Part shown: in pieces, positions 8,070 to 18,368 of the stretch
How the letters are laid out: every line of letters starts with the position of its first letter
Numbering within the stretch: position 1 is the first letter of the stretch
Origin: Phenylobacterium parvum
GTDB taxonomy: Bacteria; Pseudomonadota; Alphaproteobacteria; Caulobacterales; Caulobacteraceae
Assembly (NCBI RefSeq): GCF_003150835.1
Contig: NZ_CP029479.1
Location: 1,798,001 to 1,862,000, forward strand
Reading direction: 5' to 3'
DNA length: 64,000 nucleotides
Translations under genes and position numbers: made by a program
The notes under the pieces: generated by a model
Seen by the model: only the letters and a program-made list of their open reading frames with translations
Told to the model about the DNA's origin: nothing
The model's database searches: none

Positions 8070-9287
8070 ATGCGCACCCGCCTGACCGATGCGCTGGCCG
8101 GCGAGGCCCGGCAGGTCGCCGAGACCGCCCTGAGGGCCTGCGTCCACTGCGGCATGTGCAACGCCACCTGCCCCACCTACCAGCTGACCGGCGAGGAGCT
8201 GATGGGGCCCCGCGGCCGCATCTACCTCATGAAGCAGGCCCTGGAAGGCGAGCCGGTCACCGACCTGACCCGCGAGGCGCTCGACGCCTGCCTGGGCTGT
8301 CGGGCCTGCGAGACCACCTGCCCGTCCGGGGTCGAGTACCACCGGCTCTTCGAGGTGGGGCAAGCCTCCGTGCTGGAGGCCGCGCCCCGCCCCGTCGCGG
8401 GGAGGCGGACCCGGGCGGTGATCCGCGCCCTGGCCCTGTCGCCGGCCTTCGGCCTCCTCTCCAGCCTGGGCCGGACCCTGCGGCCGGTCCTGCCCCGCAT
8501 CCTGAGGGACAGGGTCCCGCCCGCCCCGGGAGCCACGGCTCGGCCCCCCGTCCGGCACGTCCGGCGGATGGTCCTCCTGACCGGCTGCGTCCAGTCCGGC
8601 GCGGCCCCCCACTTCAACGCCGCCGCCGCCCGGATCCTCGACCGGTTCGGGATCAGCCTGGTGGAGGCGCCGCAGGCCGGGTGCTGCGGGGCCGTCCCGG
8701 GCCACCTCGACGCCCGTGAGCAGGCCCGCATGCTCGCACGACGCAACCTGGACGCCTGGGCCCCCCTCCTGGACGACGGCGCCGAGGCGGTGCTGGCGAC
8801 GTCCTCGGGCTGCGGCGCCTACCTGCACGACTACCCTGACCTGTTGAGGGACGACCCCGCCTATGCCGACCTCGCCCGCCGCCTGGCGGACCGGGTGCGC
8901 GACCCCATCGAGGTCCTCGAAGCCCTGCCCCTGGAGGCCGCCGCGCCTCCCGCACGCCCGCGGATCGCCATCCACGAGCCCTGCTCCCTCCAGCACGGTC
9001 TGAGGCTGGCTGGGCGGATACCCGCCCTCCTGCGCCGCCTGGGCTACGAGCCCCTGCCCGTCGCCGACGGCCACCTGTGCTGCGGCTCCGCCGGCGCCTG
9101 GTCCCTGCTGAACCCCGAGATGGCCGGGCGGCTGGCCGAGGGCCGGGTGGCCGCCCTCACGGCCCAGGCGCCCGACGCGGTCTTCACGGCCAACATCGGC
9201 TGTTGGATGCACCTGTCTGCGCACGCACCCACTCCCCTTCGCCACTGGCTGGAGGCGATCGAGGACGTCCTGCCCCCGGCGCGTTGA
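8070..9287 (+). CDS. glcF: Glycolate oxidase iron-sulfur subunit GlcF
   Basis: The 405-residue protein has two 4Fe-4S ferredoxin motifs, Cys24-27-30-34 (CVHCGMCNATC) and Cys74-77-80-84 (CLGCRACETTC). Two CCG domains follow, with the core motifs AGCCGAVPGH and HLCCGSAGAW. This is the standard architecture of GlcF, which carries electrons from the flavin subunits to the membrane quinone pool. The start follows the glcE stop without a gap. Confidence 0.94.
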   Translation: MRTRLTDALAGEARQVAETALRACVHCGMCNATCPTYQLTGEELMGPRGRIYLMKQALEGEPVTDLTREALDACLGCRACETTCPSGVEYHRLFEVGQASVLEAAPRPVAGRRTRAVIRALALSPAFGLLSSLGRTLRPVLPRILRDRVPPAPGATARPPVRHVRRMVLLTGCVQSGAAPHFNAAAARILDRFGISLVEAPQAGCCGAVPGHLDAREQARMLARRNLDAWAPLLDDGAEAVLATSSGCGAYLHDYPDLLRDDPAYADLARRLADRVRDPIEVLEALPLEAAAPPARPRIAIHEPCSLQHGLRLAGRIPALLRRLGYEPLPVADGHLCCGSAGAWSLLNPEMAGRLAEGRVAALTAQAPDAVFTANIGCWMHLSAHAPTPLRHWLEAIEDVLPPAR

Positions 9288-9359
9288 CAGGGCCCCGCCC
9301 CAGTCGTCTCATGCCTGCGAGGGACGGCGCGAAGGCCGTCGCGATGGGAGGAGATCGCC

Positions 9360-10571
9360 ATGGCCGACTTCGGCGCCCAGGACAACGCCGCCTTCCGGGC
9401 CGAGGCCCGCGCCTGGCTTGAGGCCAACTTCCCCCCTTCCCTGAAGAACCGGCATGACATCGCCGCCTCCGAAGCGCCCGTGCCCGTTGAGGGCGACTAT
9501 GCCATTTGGAAAACCCGTATGGGCGAGAAGGGCTGGGGCGTCCCGACCTGGCCGGCGGCCTACGGCGGTGGCGGGCTGTCGGCGACTGACGCCCGCACCC
9601 TTCGCGAGGAGATGGCCCGCATCGGCGCCTGGAACCCCATCGGCGGCATGGGGGTGATGATGTTCGGCCCGACCCTGCTGGAGTACGGGACCGAAGAACA
9701 GAAACAGCGGCACATTCCGCCCATCGTCCGGGGCGAGCTTCGCTGGTGCCAGGGCTATTCCGAGCCGGGCGCAGGTTCGGACCTGGCCTCGCTCCAGACC
9801 CGGGCCGAGGACAAGGGCGATCACTTCCTGGTCAACGGCCAGAAGATCTGGACCTCGGGCGCCCAATACGCCGACTGGTGCTTCTGCCTCGTGCGCACCG
9901 ACGCCAGCCGGAAGCACGAGGGCATTTCCTTCGTGCTGATCGACATGCGCACCCCGGGCGTCGAGACCCGGCCCATCCTGCTGATCTCGGGCTCCTCGCC
10001 CTTTTGCGAGACCTTCTTCACCGACGTGAAGGTGCCCAAGGCGAACCTGGTCGGCCCCCTGAACGGCGGCTGGACGATCGGCAAGCGCCTGCTCCAGCAT
10101 GAGCGCAACAGCCTGTCCGGCGGCGGCGACGGCCGCCCGCGTTTCGATACGGGCCACCTGCGCGACGTGGCCCGTCGCTATTTCGGCCAGGAAGAAGACG
10201 GCCGGCTGGCCGACCCCGACTTCCGCGCCCGGCTGACCCGGCACGACATGGACGCCCTGGCCTACGCCCTGACCCTGCGCCGGGTGGCCCTGGAAGCGAA
10301 GAGCGCCAACGGCCCGTCGGCGGCGACCTCCATCATGAAGAACGCCAACTCGCGGATCATGACCGACCATTGCGAGATGATGGTCGAGGCCATGGGCCTG
10401 GCCGGCGCCGGCTGGTCAGGCGAGGACTTCACCGAGGAAGAGCGCGAGGCCGGGCGCCTATACCTGCGCATCAAGTCCAGCACCATCGCCGGAGGCTCCT
10501 CCGAGGTGCAGAACAACATCATCTCCAAGCGCATCCTGGGCCTGCCCGACCCGAGCAGCCATACCTATTGA
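9360..10571 (+). CDS. Acyl-CoA dehydrogenase
   Basis: This 403-residue acyl-CoA dehydrogenase belongs to a different branch from the one at 500-1648. The GYSEPGAGSDLASL and QKIWTSGAQYADW flavin/substrate segments and the C-terminal AGGSSEVQNNIISKRIL stretch are typical of the family. The usual catalytic Glu of the EGT motif is not obvious here, where the tail reads IAGGSSEV. That is common in branches acting on unusual or steroid-side-chain acyl-CoAs. The ATG follows GGGAGGAGA. It is 72 bases after glcF and may share its transcript. Confidence 0.92.
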   Translation: MADFGAQDNAAFRAEARAWLEANFPPSLKNRHDIAASEAPVPVEGDYAIWKTRMGEKGWGVPTWPAAYGGGGLSATDARTLREEMARIGAWNPIGGMGVMMFGPTLLEYGTEEQKQRHIPPIVRGELRWCQGYSEPGAGSDLASLQTRAEDKGDHFLVNGQKIWTSGAQYADWCFCLVRTDASRKHEGISFVLIDMRTPGVETRPILLISGSSPFCETFFTDVKVPKANLVGPLNGGWTIGKRLLQHERNSLSGGGDGRPRFDTGHLRDVARRYFGQEEDGRLADPDFRARLTRHDMDALAYALTLRRVALEAKSANGPSAATSIMKNANSRIMTDHCEMMVEAMGLAGAGWSGEDFTEEEREAGRLYLRIKSSTIAGGSSEVQNNIISKRILGLPDPSSHTY

Positions 10572-10590
10572 GGGACACGACAGGGAGGGA

Positions 10591-10665
10591 TGGTAGGCCG
10601 GCTGGGATTCGAACCCAGGACCATCCGATTAAAAGTCGGATGCTCTACCACTGAGCTACCGGCCC
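10591..10665 (-). tRNA. tRNA-Lys (anticodon UUU)
   Basis: Read on the minus strand, this folds as a tRNA. The acceptor stem pairs GGGCCGG with CCGGCCT, the D arm is AGCTCAGTGGTAGAGC, and the anticodon stem TCCGA/TCGGA encloses the loop CTTTTAA with anticodon TTT. The T arm contains GGTTCGAATCC-type sequence. The 3' CCA is encoded. The gene is 75 bases long. Confidence 0.96.
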
Positions 10666-10781
10666 CCGCGCGGCGCAGGACGCGCCGGACGAAGCGGCGC
10701 GGACCATAGGGCCGGCGCCCGGCCGGGGCAAGGCTGGCGCAGGGACTCGCCAGGAGACCCCAACGGCGCCACACTGAACTC

Positions 10782-11327
10782 ATGCGCGCGATCCTCTTCC
10801 TTCTGGTTCCAGCCCTCGCCCTTGGCGCCTGCGCCACCGTCCCGACGCCAGGCGCCCGCGACCTCCAGGAAGGGGCGGATGTCACCACCGCCGGTCTCGG
10901 CAACGCCCTCGCCACCCCCCTGAAGGACGTCAACATCGTCCGCGACGAGATCCCCCTGGTCCTGCAGGAGGCCGCCAAGGCGCCCTATGCGCGGCCCAAT
11001 CCCATGACCTGCGCCCGGATCACCGCCCTCCTCCTACCCCTCAACGGCGCCCTGGGCCCCGACCTCGACGACATGAAGATCGACGAGGACAGCCTGGGCG
11101 AGATGGGCGGGGAAGCCGCGCTCGACGCCATCGCCGACTTCGCCGCAGGTTCCATTCCGTTCCGGAGTTGGGTGCGGAGGTTCTCCGGCGCCGAGAAGCA
11201 CCAGAAGCGGGTGCGCGCGGCCATCGCCGCCGGCGAGGTGCGGCGGGCCTATCTCAAGGGCCTGGGCGAGCAGTTGAAGTGTGCGCCGCCCGCCACGCCC
11301 AACCGTCGCAAGCCCGCTGCGAAGTAG
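10782..11327 (+). CDS. Hypothetical lipoprotein
   Basis: The 181-residue protein starts with a lipoprotein signal: positively charged start, hydrophobic run, and the lipobox LGAC with Cys17. It should therefore be lipid-anchored in the periplasm. The rest is mostly helical with no motif I recognise; there is an acidic stretch (DLDDMKIDEDS) and a basic C-terminal tail rich in Arg, Lys and Pro. Similar proteins appear in Caulobacteraceae as conserved lipoproteins of unknown function. It converges on tgt, with stop codons 6 bases apart. Confidence 0.7.
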   Translation: MRAILFLLVPALALGACATVPTPGARDLQEGADVTTAGLGNALATPLKDVNIVRDEIPLVLQEAAKAPYARPNPMTCARITALLLPLNGALGPDLDDMKIDEDSLGEMGGEAALDAIADFAAGSIPFRSWVRRFSGAEKHQKRVRAAIAAGEVRRAYLKGLGEQLKCAPPATPNRRKPAAK

Positions 11328-11333
11328 CCGGGC

Positions 11334-12458
11334 CTAGCCCGCCCCGCGCACGGCCTGCCGGGCATGGAAATCCCGGCGGAAGACCTCGAAACGTCCCTCG
11401 GAGATCGCCGCCCGCATGGCCGCCGTCAGGGCCTGGAAGAAGGCGATGTTGTGCCAGGACAACAGGACCTGACCGAGGATTTCCTCTGCCTTAACAAGAT
11501 GATGCAGGTAGGCCTTCGCGTAATCCCGGGAGGCCGGGCAGTCGAGGGTTTCGTCCAAGGGACTATCGTCCTCGGCGAAGCGGGCGTTCTTCAGGTTGAC
11601 CGGTCCCTCCCAGGTCCAGGCCTGGCCGTGCCGGCCCGATCGGGTGGGCAGGACGCAGTCGAACATATCGACCCCGCGGGCGACGGCCTCGACCAGGTCC
11701 ACGGGCTTGCCCACGCCCATCAGGTAACGCGGGCGGTCCTCGGGCAGGAAGCCTGCAGCATAGTCCAGCACCTCGCACATGGCCGCATGGCCCTCGCCCA
11801 CCGCAAGGCCGCCAATCGCATAGCCGTCGAAGCCGGCCTCGATCAGTCGCTCAGACGACTCCCGTCGCAGGTCGGCGAAGGTTGAGCCCTGCTGGATGCC
11901 GAACAGGGCCTGGCGTTCGCGGTGACCGAAGGCGGCCTTGGAGCGTCGCCCCCAGCGGTCGGACAGGCGCATGGCCGCCGCCGCCGCGCCCTCCTCGGCC
12001 GGCCAGGACACGCACTGGTCCAGCTGCATGACGATGTCGGCGCCCAACCGGTCGGCCTGGATCTCGATCGAGCGCTCGGGCGTGAGGACGTGGCGCGAGC
12101 CGTCGATGTGGCTTTTGAAGGTGACCGCCTCCTCCGTCACCTTCGAGATTCCCGACAGGGACATGACCTGGAAGCCGCCGGAATCCGTCAGGATCGGCCC
12201 CTCCCAGCGCATGAACCGATGCAGGCCGCCCAGTCGCTCCAGGCGCTCTGGGCCGGGCCTCAGCATGAGGTGGTAGGTGTTGCCCAGGATAATGTCCGCT
12301 CCGGTGGACATGACCTGGTCCACCGTCAGCGCCTTCACAGTGGCGGCGGTGCCGACAGGCATGAAGGCAGGCGTGCGGATGTCGCCGCGGGCGGTCTTCA
12401 GGACACCCGTGCGGGCCGCGCCATCGCGCCCGGAGATTTCGAAGGGAAAGGCGCTCAC
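11334..12458 (-). CDS. tgt: tRNA-guanine transglycosylase with degenerate zinc site
   Basis: This 374-residue enzyme exchanges guanine-34 for preQ1 in queuosine tRNAs. Family features are clear: [11 protein letters not shown], the catalytic-Asp segment [11 protein letters not shown], the GGLAVGE loop and the [12 protein letters not shown] nucleophile region. The C-terminal zinc site, usually CxCxxC plus His, reads L305-D-C307-P-A-S310 here, so only one of three cysteines remains (see findings). The GTG start at 12458 overlaps the queA stop as GTGA. That fits coupled translation with queA, which performs the next queuosine step. Confidence 0.93.
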   Translation of the reverse strand: MSAFPFEISGRDGAARTGVLKTARGDIRTPAFMPVGTAATVKALTVDQVMSTGADIILGNTYHLMLRPGPERLERLGGLHRFMRWEGPILTDSGGFQVMSLSGISKVTEEAVTFKSHIDGSRHVLTPERSIEIQADRLGADIVMQLDQCVSWPAEEGAAAAAMRLSDRWGRRSKAAFGHRERQALFGIQQGSTFADLRRESSERLIEAGFDGYAIGGLAVGEGHAAMCEVLDYAAGFLPEDRPRYLMGVGKPVDLVEAVARGVDMFDCVLPTRSGRHGQAWTWEGPVNLKNARFAEDDSPLDETLDCPASRDYAKAYLHHLVKAEEILGQVLLSWHNIAFFQALTAAMRAAISEGRFEVFRRDFHARQAVRGAG

Positions 12459-13501
12459 CCGGCCTTCCAGAGCAGGCTGGCGTCGCCGTAGGAATAGAAG
12501 CGGTAGCCCGAGGCGATGGCGTAGGCGTAGGCCGCCTTCATGACATCCAGTCCCGACAGGGCGCTGACCAGCATGAACAGGGTCGACTTCGGCAGGTGGA
12601 AGTTGGTCATCAGGGCGTCGGCGATCCGGAAGCGGCGCCCCGGCGTGATGAAGATGTCGGTCTCCCCGGTCCAGGCCTCCAGGCGCCCGTCGTCGGATGC
12701 GGCGCTCTCCAGAAGGCGAAGAGAGGTGGTGCCGACGCAGACCACCCTTCCCCCGGCGGCGCGGGCGGCGTTGATCCGCATCGCCGTGTCCGCCGTGATC
12801 TCTCCCCATTCGGCGTGCATTCGGTGCTTGGAGAGATCCTCGGTCTTCACGGGCAGGAAGGTGCCCGCGCCCACATGCAGGGTAACCCTGGCGAGGTGAA
12901 TCCCCGAAACCTGAAGGTGTTCAAGGAGTTCCGGGGTGAAGTGAAGACCTGCGGTCGGAGCCGCCACAGAGCCCTCCCGGCGGGCGTAGACCGTCTGGTA
13001 GTCGCTCTGGTCACGGGCGTCCTGCTTGCGCCTGGAGGCGATGTAGGGCGGCAGGGGCATTTCCCCGACCCGGTCGACCGCCGCGTCGAGCTCGGGGCCG
13101 GAGACGGCGAACTCGAGGGTGAATTCACCGGCCTCGCCCTTCGCGGTGACCCGGGCGGCAAGATCCCCGAACCAAAGCTGGTCTCCGGCCGCGATCTTCT
13201 TTCCGGGCCGCATGAGGGCGCGCCAGGCGCTCTCGCCCGCCCGCTGGTGAAGGGTGGCCTCGACAGCGATGTCTGATCCGGCGCGGAGCCGACGGCCCTT
13301 GAGGCGCGCCGGGATGACCCGCGTCTCGTTGATCACCAGGATGTCGCCCGCGCTCAGCAGAGACGGCAGGTCCCGGACACGGTGGTCCAGGAGAGCGCCG
13401 TCAGGACGCACCTCCAGGAGACGGGCGGAGTCACGCGGTTCCGCCGGCCGCAGGGCGATGCGGTCTTCCGGAAGCTCGAAGTCGAAATCCGAGAGCTGCA
13501 T
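12455..13501 (-). CDS. queA: S-adenosylmethionine:tRNA ribosyltransferase-isomerase
   Basis: The 348-residue protein matches QueA, which moves the ribose of S-adenosylmethionine onto preQ1 in tRNA to form epoxyqueuosine. The start [14 protein letters not shown], the internal [11 protein letters not shown] and [14 protein letters not shown] and the [12 protein letters not shown] ending are all family signatures. Length is normal. It lies between the cytoplasmic cyclophilin gene and tgt, the latter overlapping by 4 bases. Confidence 0.96.
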   Translation of the reverse strand: MQLSDFDFELPEDRIALRPAEPRDSARLLEVRPDGALLDHRVRDLPSLLSAGDILVINETRVIPARLKGRRLRAGSDIAVEATLHQRAGESAWRALMRPGKKIAAGDQLWFGDLAARVTAKGEAGEFTLEFAVSGPELDAAVDRVGEMPLPPYIASRRKQDARDQSDYQTVYARREGSVAAPTAGLHFTPELLEHLQVSGIHLARVTLHVGAGTFLPVKTEDLSKHRMHAEWGEITADTAMRINAARAAGGRVVCVGTTSLRLLESAASDDGRLEAWTGETDIFITPGRRFRIADALMTNFHLPKSTLFMLVSALSGLDVMKAAYAYAIASGYRFYSYGDASLLWKAG

Positions 13502-13544
13502 GGGCGGGGCAGATGCCTGCGCCTGTCCTCTAACGTCAAGCCGC

Positions 13545-14006
13545 TCAGGCGTCGGCGGCCACCTTCATGGAGACAATCTTGCCCGGCGCACGGGGCGGTT
13601 CGCCCTTGGGCAGGGCGTCAATGTGCTCCATGCCCTCGGTCACGACACCCCAGACCGTGTACTGGCCATCCAGGAAGGTGGCGTCGTCGAAGCAGATGAA
13701 GAACTGGCTGTTGGCCGAGTTCGGGTTGTTGGTCCGCGCCATGGAGCAGACGCCGCGCACGTGCGGCTCGCGGGAGAACTCCGCCGGCAGGTTGGCCTTG
13801 GAGGAACCCCCGGTGCCCGATCCATTCGGGCAGCCGCCCTGGGCCATGAAGCCGGGGATCACCCGATGGAAGAGGATGCCGTCGTAGAAGCCCTCTCGCG
13901 CCAGTTCCTTGATCCGCGCCACATGCTGGGGCGCCAGGTCGGGGCGGAGGTTGATGGTGACCCGGCCGGTTTCGGTCTCGAGCAGAAGGGTGTTTTCGGG
14001 ATCCAT
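13545..14006 (-). CDS. Peptidyl-prolyl isomerase, cytoplasmic cyclophilin
   Basis: This 153-residue single-domain cyclophilin has no signal peptide, so it should act in the cytoplasm. Core residues are present: [13 protein letters not shown] with the catalytic Arg, the NSANSQFFI strand and YTVWGVV. It speeds cis-trans isomerisation of prolyl bonds during folding. Its ATG overlaps the stop of the periplasmic cyclophilin gene (TAATG), so the two are coupled. Confidence 0.94.
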   Translation of the reverse strand: MDPENTLLLETETGRVTINLRPDLAPQHVARIKELAREGFYDGILFHRVIPGFMAQGGCPNGSGTGGSSKANLPAEFSREPHVRGVCSMARTNNPNSANSQFFICFDDATFLDGQYTVWGVVTEGMEHIDALPKGEPPRAPGKIVSMKVAADA

Positions 14007-14881
14007 TACTTCACCTCCGAGGGAATGCTGATGGCGCAGGCCGTGAAGTCGGCTCCGCGGCTGGCGCGGACCCGGGCCACCTCGGCGGCGAACCAGGGAC
14101 TGCGGGGGTCGATGACCTTGACCTTGGGCCGGGAGGCCGCAGGCATGTCGGCCAGCACCTGGACCCGCGTCATGACGTCCTGGGGCGGATCCACGGGCTC
14201 GCCCGGCTTGATGGCGCGGACCACGTCCAGCCCGGCGATGACGCGACCAAAGGCGGTATAGCGCTTCTCCAGGGAGGGATAAGCCTGGCGCATGAGGAAG
14301 AACTGGCTGTTGGCGCTGTCCGGCGCCTCTCCGCGGGCCATGCCCGCCACCCCGGGGCAGTAGAGGGCCCAGCCCGAGATGCGGCCATCCGCCGTCATGG
14401 GCATGAGCTGGGAGCTCTGGGTCATGACCGGCAGGGGACCGATGAAGCCGATTTCGGCCACCGCCTGGTCTGCGACCTGGACGAAGGGCGTATCGGCTCC
14501 ACGGCGGAAGGTGAACTCGGCCGCCAGGTCCGGCAGGTCGCTGCCGCCCGTACCATTGTCCTTGGGATCGCCGGTCTGCGCCATGAACTGGTCGATGACC
14601 CGGAAGAAGCTGCGTCCGTTGTAAAGTCCCTGGCGCGCCAGCTCCCGCACCCGGACCACGTGGGCCGGCGCAGCGAGCGGGACCAGCTCCACCAGGATGA
14701 GGCCCTTGCTGGTGTCGATGACCAGGACGTTCTGGGGATCCGGGGTCCGGAAGTCAGACGCCAGGGGCGGTGCGGGCGCTCCCGCCGGTGCAGGAGCAGG
14801 CTTCTGGACCGCCTGGGCGGCAGGGGCCAGGGCGAGGAGGATGGCGGCCGTCGCGAGGCCGCGCCGGACGAGACGGTTCAA
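14006..14881 (-). CDS. Peptidyl-prolyl isomerase, exported cyclophilin
   Basis: The 291-residue protein begins with a signal peptide (basic NRLVRR, hydrophobic run, AQA cleavage site near residue 24) and a Pro/Ala-rich linker. A cyclophilin domain follows with FFRVIDQFMAQTGDP, SANSQFFLM and YTAFGRVI. It should fold proteins in the periplasm. A C-terminal extension of about 60 residues has no motif I know. The start is probably TTG at 14881, overlapping the coaD stop as TTGA. A cyclophilin pair, one exported and one not, in one operon looks like a duplication with relocation. Confidence 0.9.
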   Translation of the reverse strand: MNRLVRRGLATAAILLALAPAAQAVQKPAPAPAGAPAPPLASDFRTPDPQNVLVIDTSKGLILVELVPLAAPAHVVRVRELARQGLYNGRSFFRVIDQFMAQTGDPKDNGTGGSDLPDLAAEFTFRRGADTPFVQVADQAVAEIGFIGPLPVMTQSSQLMPMTADGRISGWALYCPGVAGMARGEAPDSANSQFFLMRQAYPSLEKRYTAFGRVIAGLDVVRAIKPGEPVDPPQDVMTRVQVLADMPAASRPKVKVIDPRSPWFAAEVARVRASRGADFTACAISIPSEVK

Positions 14882-15372
14882 CGTCCCACCTTGGCCAGGA
14901 GCGCTTCCTTGACCCGCGGGCTGACGAACTTGGTCACATCGCCGCCCAGGGTCGCGATCTCCTTGACCAGCTTGGAGGCGACGGCCTGATGACGGGGGTC
15001 GGCCATGAGGAAGACGGTCTCGATCTCGCGGTCGAGCTGTTGGTTCATGGCCGTCATCTGGAACTCGAACTCAAAGTCGGCGACCGCGCGCAGGCCGCGC
15101 ACGATCACGCTGGCGCCGACCTCCCGGGCGAAGTGCATGGTCAGCCCTTCGAAGGGCTGGACGACGATCTCGGCATTGCCCTTCAGGGAGGCGGCCTCGG
15201 CCTCCACGATGGCGACCCGCTCCTCGAGGGAGAACATGGGCCCCTTGCCGGTGTTGATGGCCACGCCCAGCACGAGACGATCCACCAGCTTCACCGCCCG
15301 ACCAATGATGTCGGTGTGGCCATTGTGGATTGGATCGAAGGTGCCCGGATAGAGGCCCACACGCATCGCCAT
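14878..15372 (-). CDS. coaD: Phosphopantetheine adenylyltransferase
   Basis: This 164-residue nucleotidyltransferase catalyses the fourth step of coenzyme A synthesis, joining AMP to 4'-phosphopantetheine. The signature GTFDPIHNGH lies near residues 9-18, with RGLRAVADFEFE and the SSKLVKEIA-type segment (here ASKLVKEIA) downstream. The ATG at 15372 has GGGGAAA before it. The gene follows gyrA by 93 bases and overlaps the next gene by 4 bases. Confidence 0.96.
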   Translation of the reverse strand: MAMRVGLYPGTFDPIHNGHTDIIGRAVKLVDRLVLGVAINTGKGPMFSLEERVAIVEAEAASLKGNAEIVVQPFEGLTMHFAREVGASVIVRGLRAVADFEFEFQMTAMNQQLDREIETVFLMADPRHQAVASKLVKEIATLGGDVTKFVSPRVKEALLAKVGR

Positions 15373-15465
15373 CGAGGTTTCCCCAACTTGAACCCGTCCT
15401 CGCCTTTCGCCGGGTTGAGGGGGTCTGGCAAGAAAAAGTTTCCGGTGGGCTCTTCCCGGGTGCGG

Positions 15466-18234
15466 TCAGGCCTGCGCTTCGGGCTCCGGCGCCTCGTCCT
15501 CGCTGCCGCCGGGGTCAGCAAGGCGCTCGACGGACACGACATGCTCTTCCTCGGTGGTCCGGAAGATGATGACGCCCTGGCTGTTGCGCCCGACGACCCG
15601 GATCTGGGCGACGGGCGTCCGGATCAACTGGCCCTGGTCGGTCACCAGGAGGATCTCGTCGTGCTCCTCCACCGGGAAGGAAGCCGTCAGACGACCACCA
15701 CGACGGGACAGGTCCTGGGCCAGAAGCCCCTGCCTGCCCCGGCCCGTGCGCCGGAACTCGTAGGCGGAGGACCGCTTGCCGAAACCTTCGGTCGAGACGG
15801 TGAGGATGTGCTCCTCGGCGGCGCCCAGCTCGGCGATGCGCTCCGGGCTGAGGGCCGCGAGGCCCGAGACGGCCTCATCCTCGACCTCGTCCTCGACGAC
15901 GGGTGCGTCGTCGACCTCGCCCCCTTCGCCCGAGGCGGCCCTTCGCATGGCGTTGGCGTGGCGGATGTAGGCCGCCCGCTCTTCGGCGGCTGCCTGCACG
16001 GTCCGGAGGATGGCCATGGAGATGACCTGGTCGCCCTCAGCCAGGCGGATTCCCCGGACGCCGGTAGAGTCACGGCCGGCGAAGACACGCACCTCGTCCA
16101 CGGCGAAGCGGATGCAGCGCCCCAGGGCGGTCGTGAGGAGGATGTCGTTCTCCTCTGCCCGGCAGAGGGCGACGCCGACGATGGAGTCCCCCTCATCGAG
16201 CTTCATGGCGATCTTGCCGTTGCGGTTGATCTGGGCGAAGTCGCTCAGCCGGTTCCGGCGGACATGGCCCGACCGGGTGGCGAACATGACGTCAAAGCCG
16301 CCCCATTCCGCCTCGTCCTCCGGCAGGGCGACGATGGAGGTCATCGTCTCGCCCGGCTCGATCGGGAAGAGGTTCACGAAGGCCTTGCCACGGGCGGTCG
16401 GCGCCCCGACAGGCAGCCGCCAGACCTTGAGCCGGTAGACCTTGCCCCCCGACGAGAAGAACAGCATCGGCGTGTGCGTCGAGGCCGAGATGACGCGGGT
16501 GACGGCGTCCTCGTCCTTGGTCGCCATGCCCGAACGGCCGCGTCCGCCCCGGTGCTGGGTCCGGTAGGTCACCAGCGGCGTGCGCTTGACGTAGCCGCCG
16601 TGGGTGACGGTGATGACCATCTCCTCGCGGGCGATGAGGTCCTCGTCCTCGAGGTCGCCGCCGCCATCGACGATCTGCGTCCGGCGGGGGATGGCGAAGT
16701 CCGTCCGCACCTGCACGAGTTCGTCACGGACGATGCTCATCAGGAGCTCACGGGATTCCAGGATGGCCAGCAGGCCGGAGATGCCGCCGGTGAGTTCACC
16801 GGCCTCCTCGAAGATTTCGTCGCGTCCCAGGCCGGTGAGGCGGGAGAGCGTCAGGGCCAGGATGGCCCTGGCCTGGTCATCGGTCAGGCGGATCTTGTCG
16901 CCGTCCACCACGAGGGAGCGGGGGTCGGCGATCAGCTCGACCAGGGGCAGCATGTCGCCCGCCGGCCAGTCGCGGGCCACCAGGCGCTCCCGCGCCTCGG
17001 AGGGATCCTTGGACGAGCGGATGATCTGGATGAACTCATCGATATTGGCCACGGCGATGGCCAGGCCGACCAGGACGTGACCCCGGTCACGGGACCGGGA
17101 CAGCTCATGCCGGGTCCGCCGCAGGACGACTTCCTCGCGGAAATCCACGAAGGCCTGCAGCATCTCGCGCAGACCCATCAGCTCAGGGCGGCCGCGGTTC
17201 AGGGCCAGCATGTTGACCCCGAAGGAGGTCTGCAGGGGCGTGAACCGGTAAAGCTGGTTGAGGACCACGTCGGCGGAGGCGTCACGCTTGAGCTCGACGA
17301 CGACCCGCATGCCCTGGCGGTCGGACTCGTCGCGGAGGTCGGAGATGCCCTCGACCCGCTTGTCCCGCACCAGTTCGGCGATGCGCTCGACCAGGACCGC
17401 CTTGTTCACCTGGTAGGGAATGGCGGTGATGACGATGGCTTCCCGTTCCTTGCGGACCTGCTCGATGGCGGCCGTTCCCCGCATGACCACCGAGCCCCGG
17501 CCGGTCATCAGCGCTGTCCGGGAGGCCGATCGGCCCATGATCTCGCCGCCCGTGGGGAAGTCGGGGCCGGGAACGATGTCCAGGAGTTCGTCGAGGGGGA
17601 TGTCCGGCCGCTCGATCAGAGCCAGGGCGGCGTCGACGATCTCGCCCAGGTTGTGCGGCGGGATATTGGTGGCCATACCGACGGCGATGCCGCCAGCCCC
17701 GTTCACCAGGAGGTTCGGGATCCGGGACGGCAGGACGACAGGTTCCTTTTCCTTCCCGTCGTAGTTGTCCTTGAAGTCGACCGTATCGAGGTCAAGATCG
17801 GCCAGGAGGGCGGTGGCCGCCTTGGTCATCCGGCATTCGGTGTAGCGCATCTGCGCCGGGGGATCGCCGTCCACCGAGCCGAAGTTGCCCTGGCCGTCGA
17901 CCAGCAGGAGACCCATGGAGAAGGGCTGGGCCATGCGGACCAGGGCGTCATAGACCGACTGGTCGCCATGGGGGTGCAGACGGGCCAGGACGTCGCCCAC
18001 CACGCGGGCCGACTTGGAATAGGGACGGTCCGGGCTCATGCCCAGGTCGTTCATGGAGAACAGGATCCGCCGGTGGACCGGCTTCAGGCCGTCACGGACG
18101 TCCGGAAGGGCGCGGCTGACGATCACGCTCATGGCGTAGTCGAGGTAGGAGCGGCGAAGCTCGTCCTCGATGGCGATCGGCGCCACGCCGGGCGCGCGTC
18201 CGTCTTCGGACGGGGGGGAACCGGTGCTGCTCAA
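15466..18234 (-). CDS. gyrA: DNA gyrase subunit A
   Basis: The 922-residue GyrA is the DNA-cutting subunit of gyrase. The catalytic Tyr131 lies in [10 protein letters not shown], and the GyrA box of the DNA-wrapping C-terminal domain reads QHRGGRG. In the quinolone-binding region the protein has HGDQSVYD, with Gln92 at the place of E. coli Ser83; Asp96 matches E. coli Asp87. The most upstream start is TTG at 18234 with no clear ribosome site, so the first 10-20 residues are uncertain. The acidic, Pro-rich C-terminal tail is longer than in E. coli. Confidence 0.97.
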   Translation of the reverse strand: MSSTGSPPSEDGRAPGVAPIAIEDELRRSYLDYAMSVIVSRALPDVRDGLKPVHRRILFSMNDLGMSPDRPYSKSARVVGDVLARLHPHGDQSVYDALVRMAQPFSMGLLLVDGQGNFGSVDGDPPAQMRYTECRMTKAATALLADLDLDTVDFKDNYDGKEKEPVVLPSRIPNLLVNGAGGIAVGMATNIPPHNLGEIVDAALALIERPDIPLDELLDIVPGPDFPTGGEIMGRSASRTALMTGRGSVVMRGTAAIEQVRKEREAIVITAIPYQVNKAVLVERIAELVRDKRVEGISDLRDESDRQGMRVVVELKRDASADVVLNQLYRFTPLQTSFGVNMLALNRGRPELMGLREMLQAFVDFREEVVLRRTRHELSRSRDRGHVLVGLAIAVANIDEFIQIIRSSKDPSEARERLVARDWPAGDMLPLVELIADPRSLVVDGDKIRLTDDQARAILALTLSRLTGLGRDEIFEEAGELTGGISGLLAILESRELLMSIVRDELVQVRTDFAIPRRTQIVDGGGDLEDEDLIAREEMVITVTHGGYVKRTPLVTYRTQHRGGRGRSGMATKDEDAVTRVISASTHTPMLFFSSGGKVYRLKVWRLPVGAPTARGKAFVNLFPIEPGETMTSIVALPEDEAEWGGFDVMFATRSGHVRRNRLSDFAQINRNGKIAMKLDEGDSIVGVALCRAEENDILLTTALGRCIRFAVDEVRVFAGRDSTGVRGIRLAEGDQVISMAILRTVQAAAEERAAYIRHANAMRRAASGEGGEVDDAPVVEDEVEDEAVSGLAALSPERIAELGAAEEHILTVSTEGFGKRSSAYEFRRTGRGRQGLLAQDLSRRGGRLTASFPVEEHDEILLVTDQGQLIRTPVAQIRVVGRNSQGVIIFRTTEEEHVVSVERLADPGGSEDEAPEPEAQA

Positions 18235-18368
18235 CGGGGGGACTGGCCCTTAGAATCAGGCGGGAAATGGCCTGAATTTCTTTACCATTTTCACGCCAGC
18301 GGGCCAACCGAAGCGGCGGCTTCCGTCGCCCCCGCCAGGGGCGGGAGCTTGGGGCCGAAGCCTTTGGC

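Noticed and set aside
12459..12809. Upstream extension of the tgt reading frame
   Set aside because: The extension overlaps queA and has no tgt-family similarity; the GTG at 12458 with the GTGA overlap gives the normal protein.
18331..18345. Hairpin CCCGCC-AGG-GGCGGG after ssb
   Set aside because: The stem is only 6 bp with no T run; such short GC repeats are expected by chance in this DNA.
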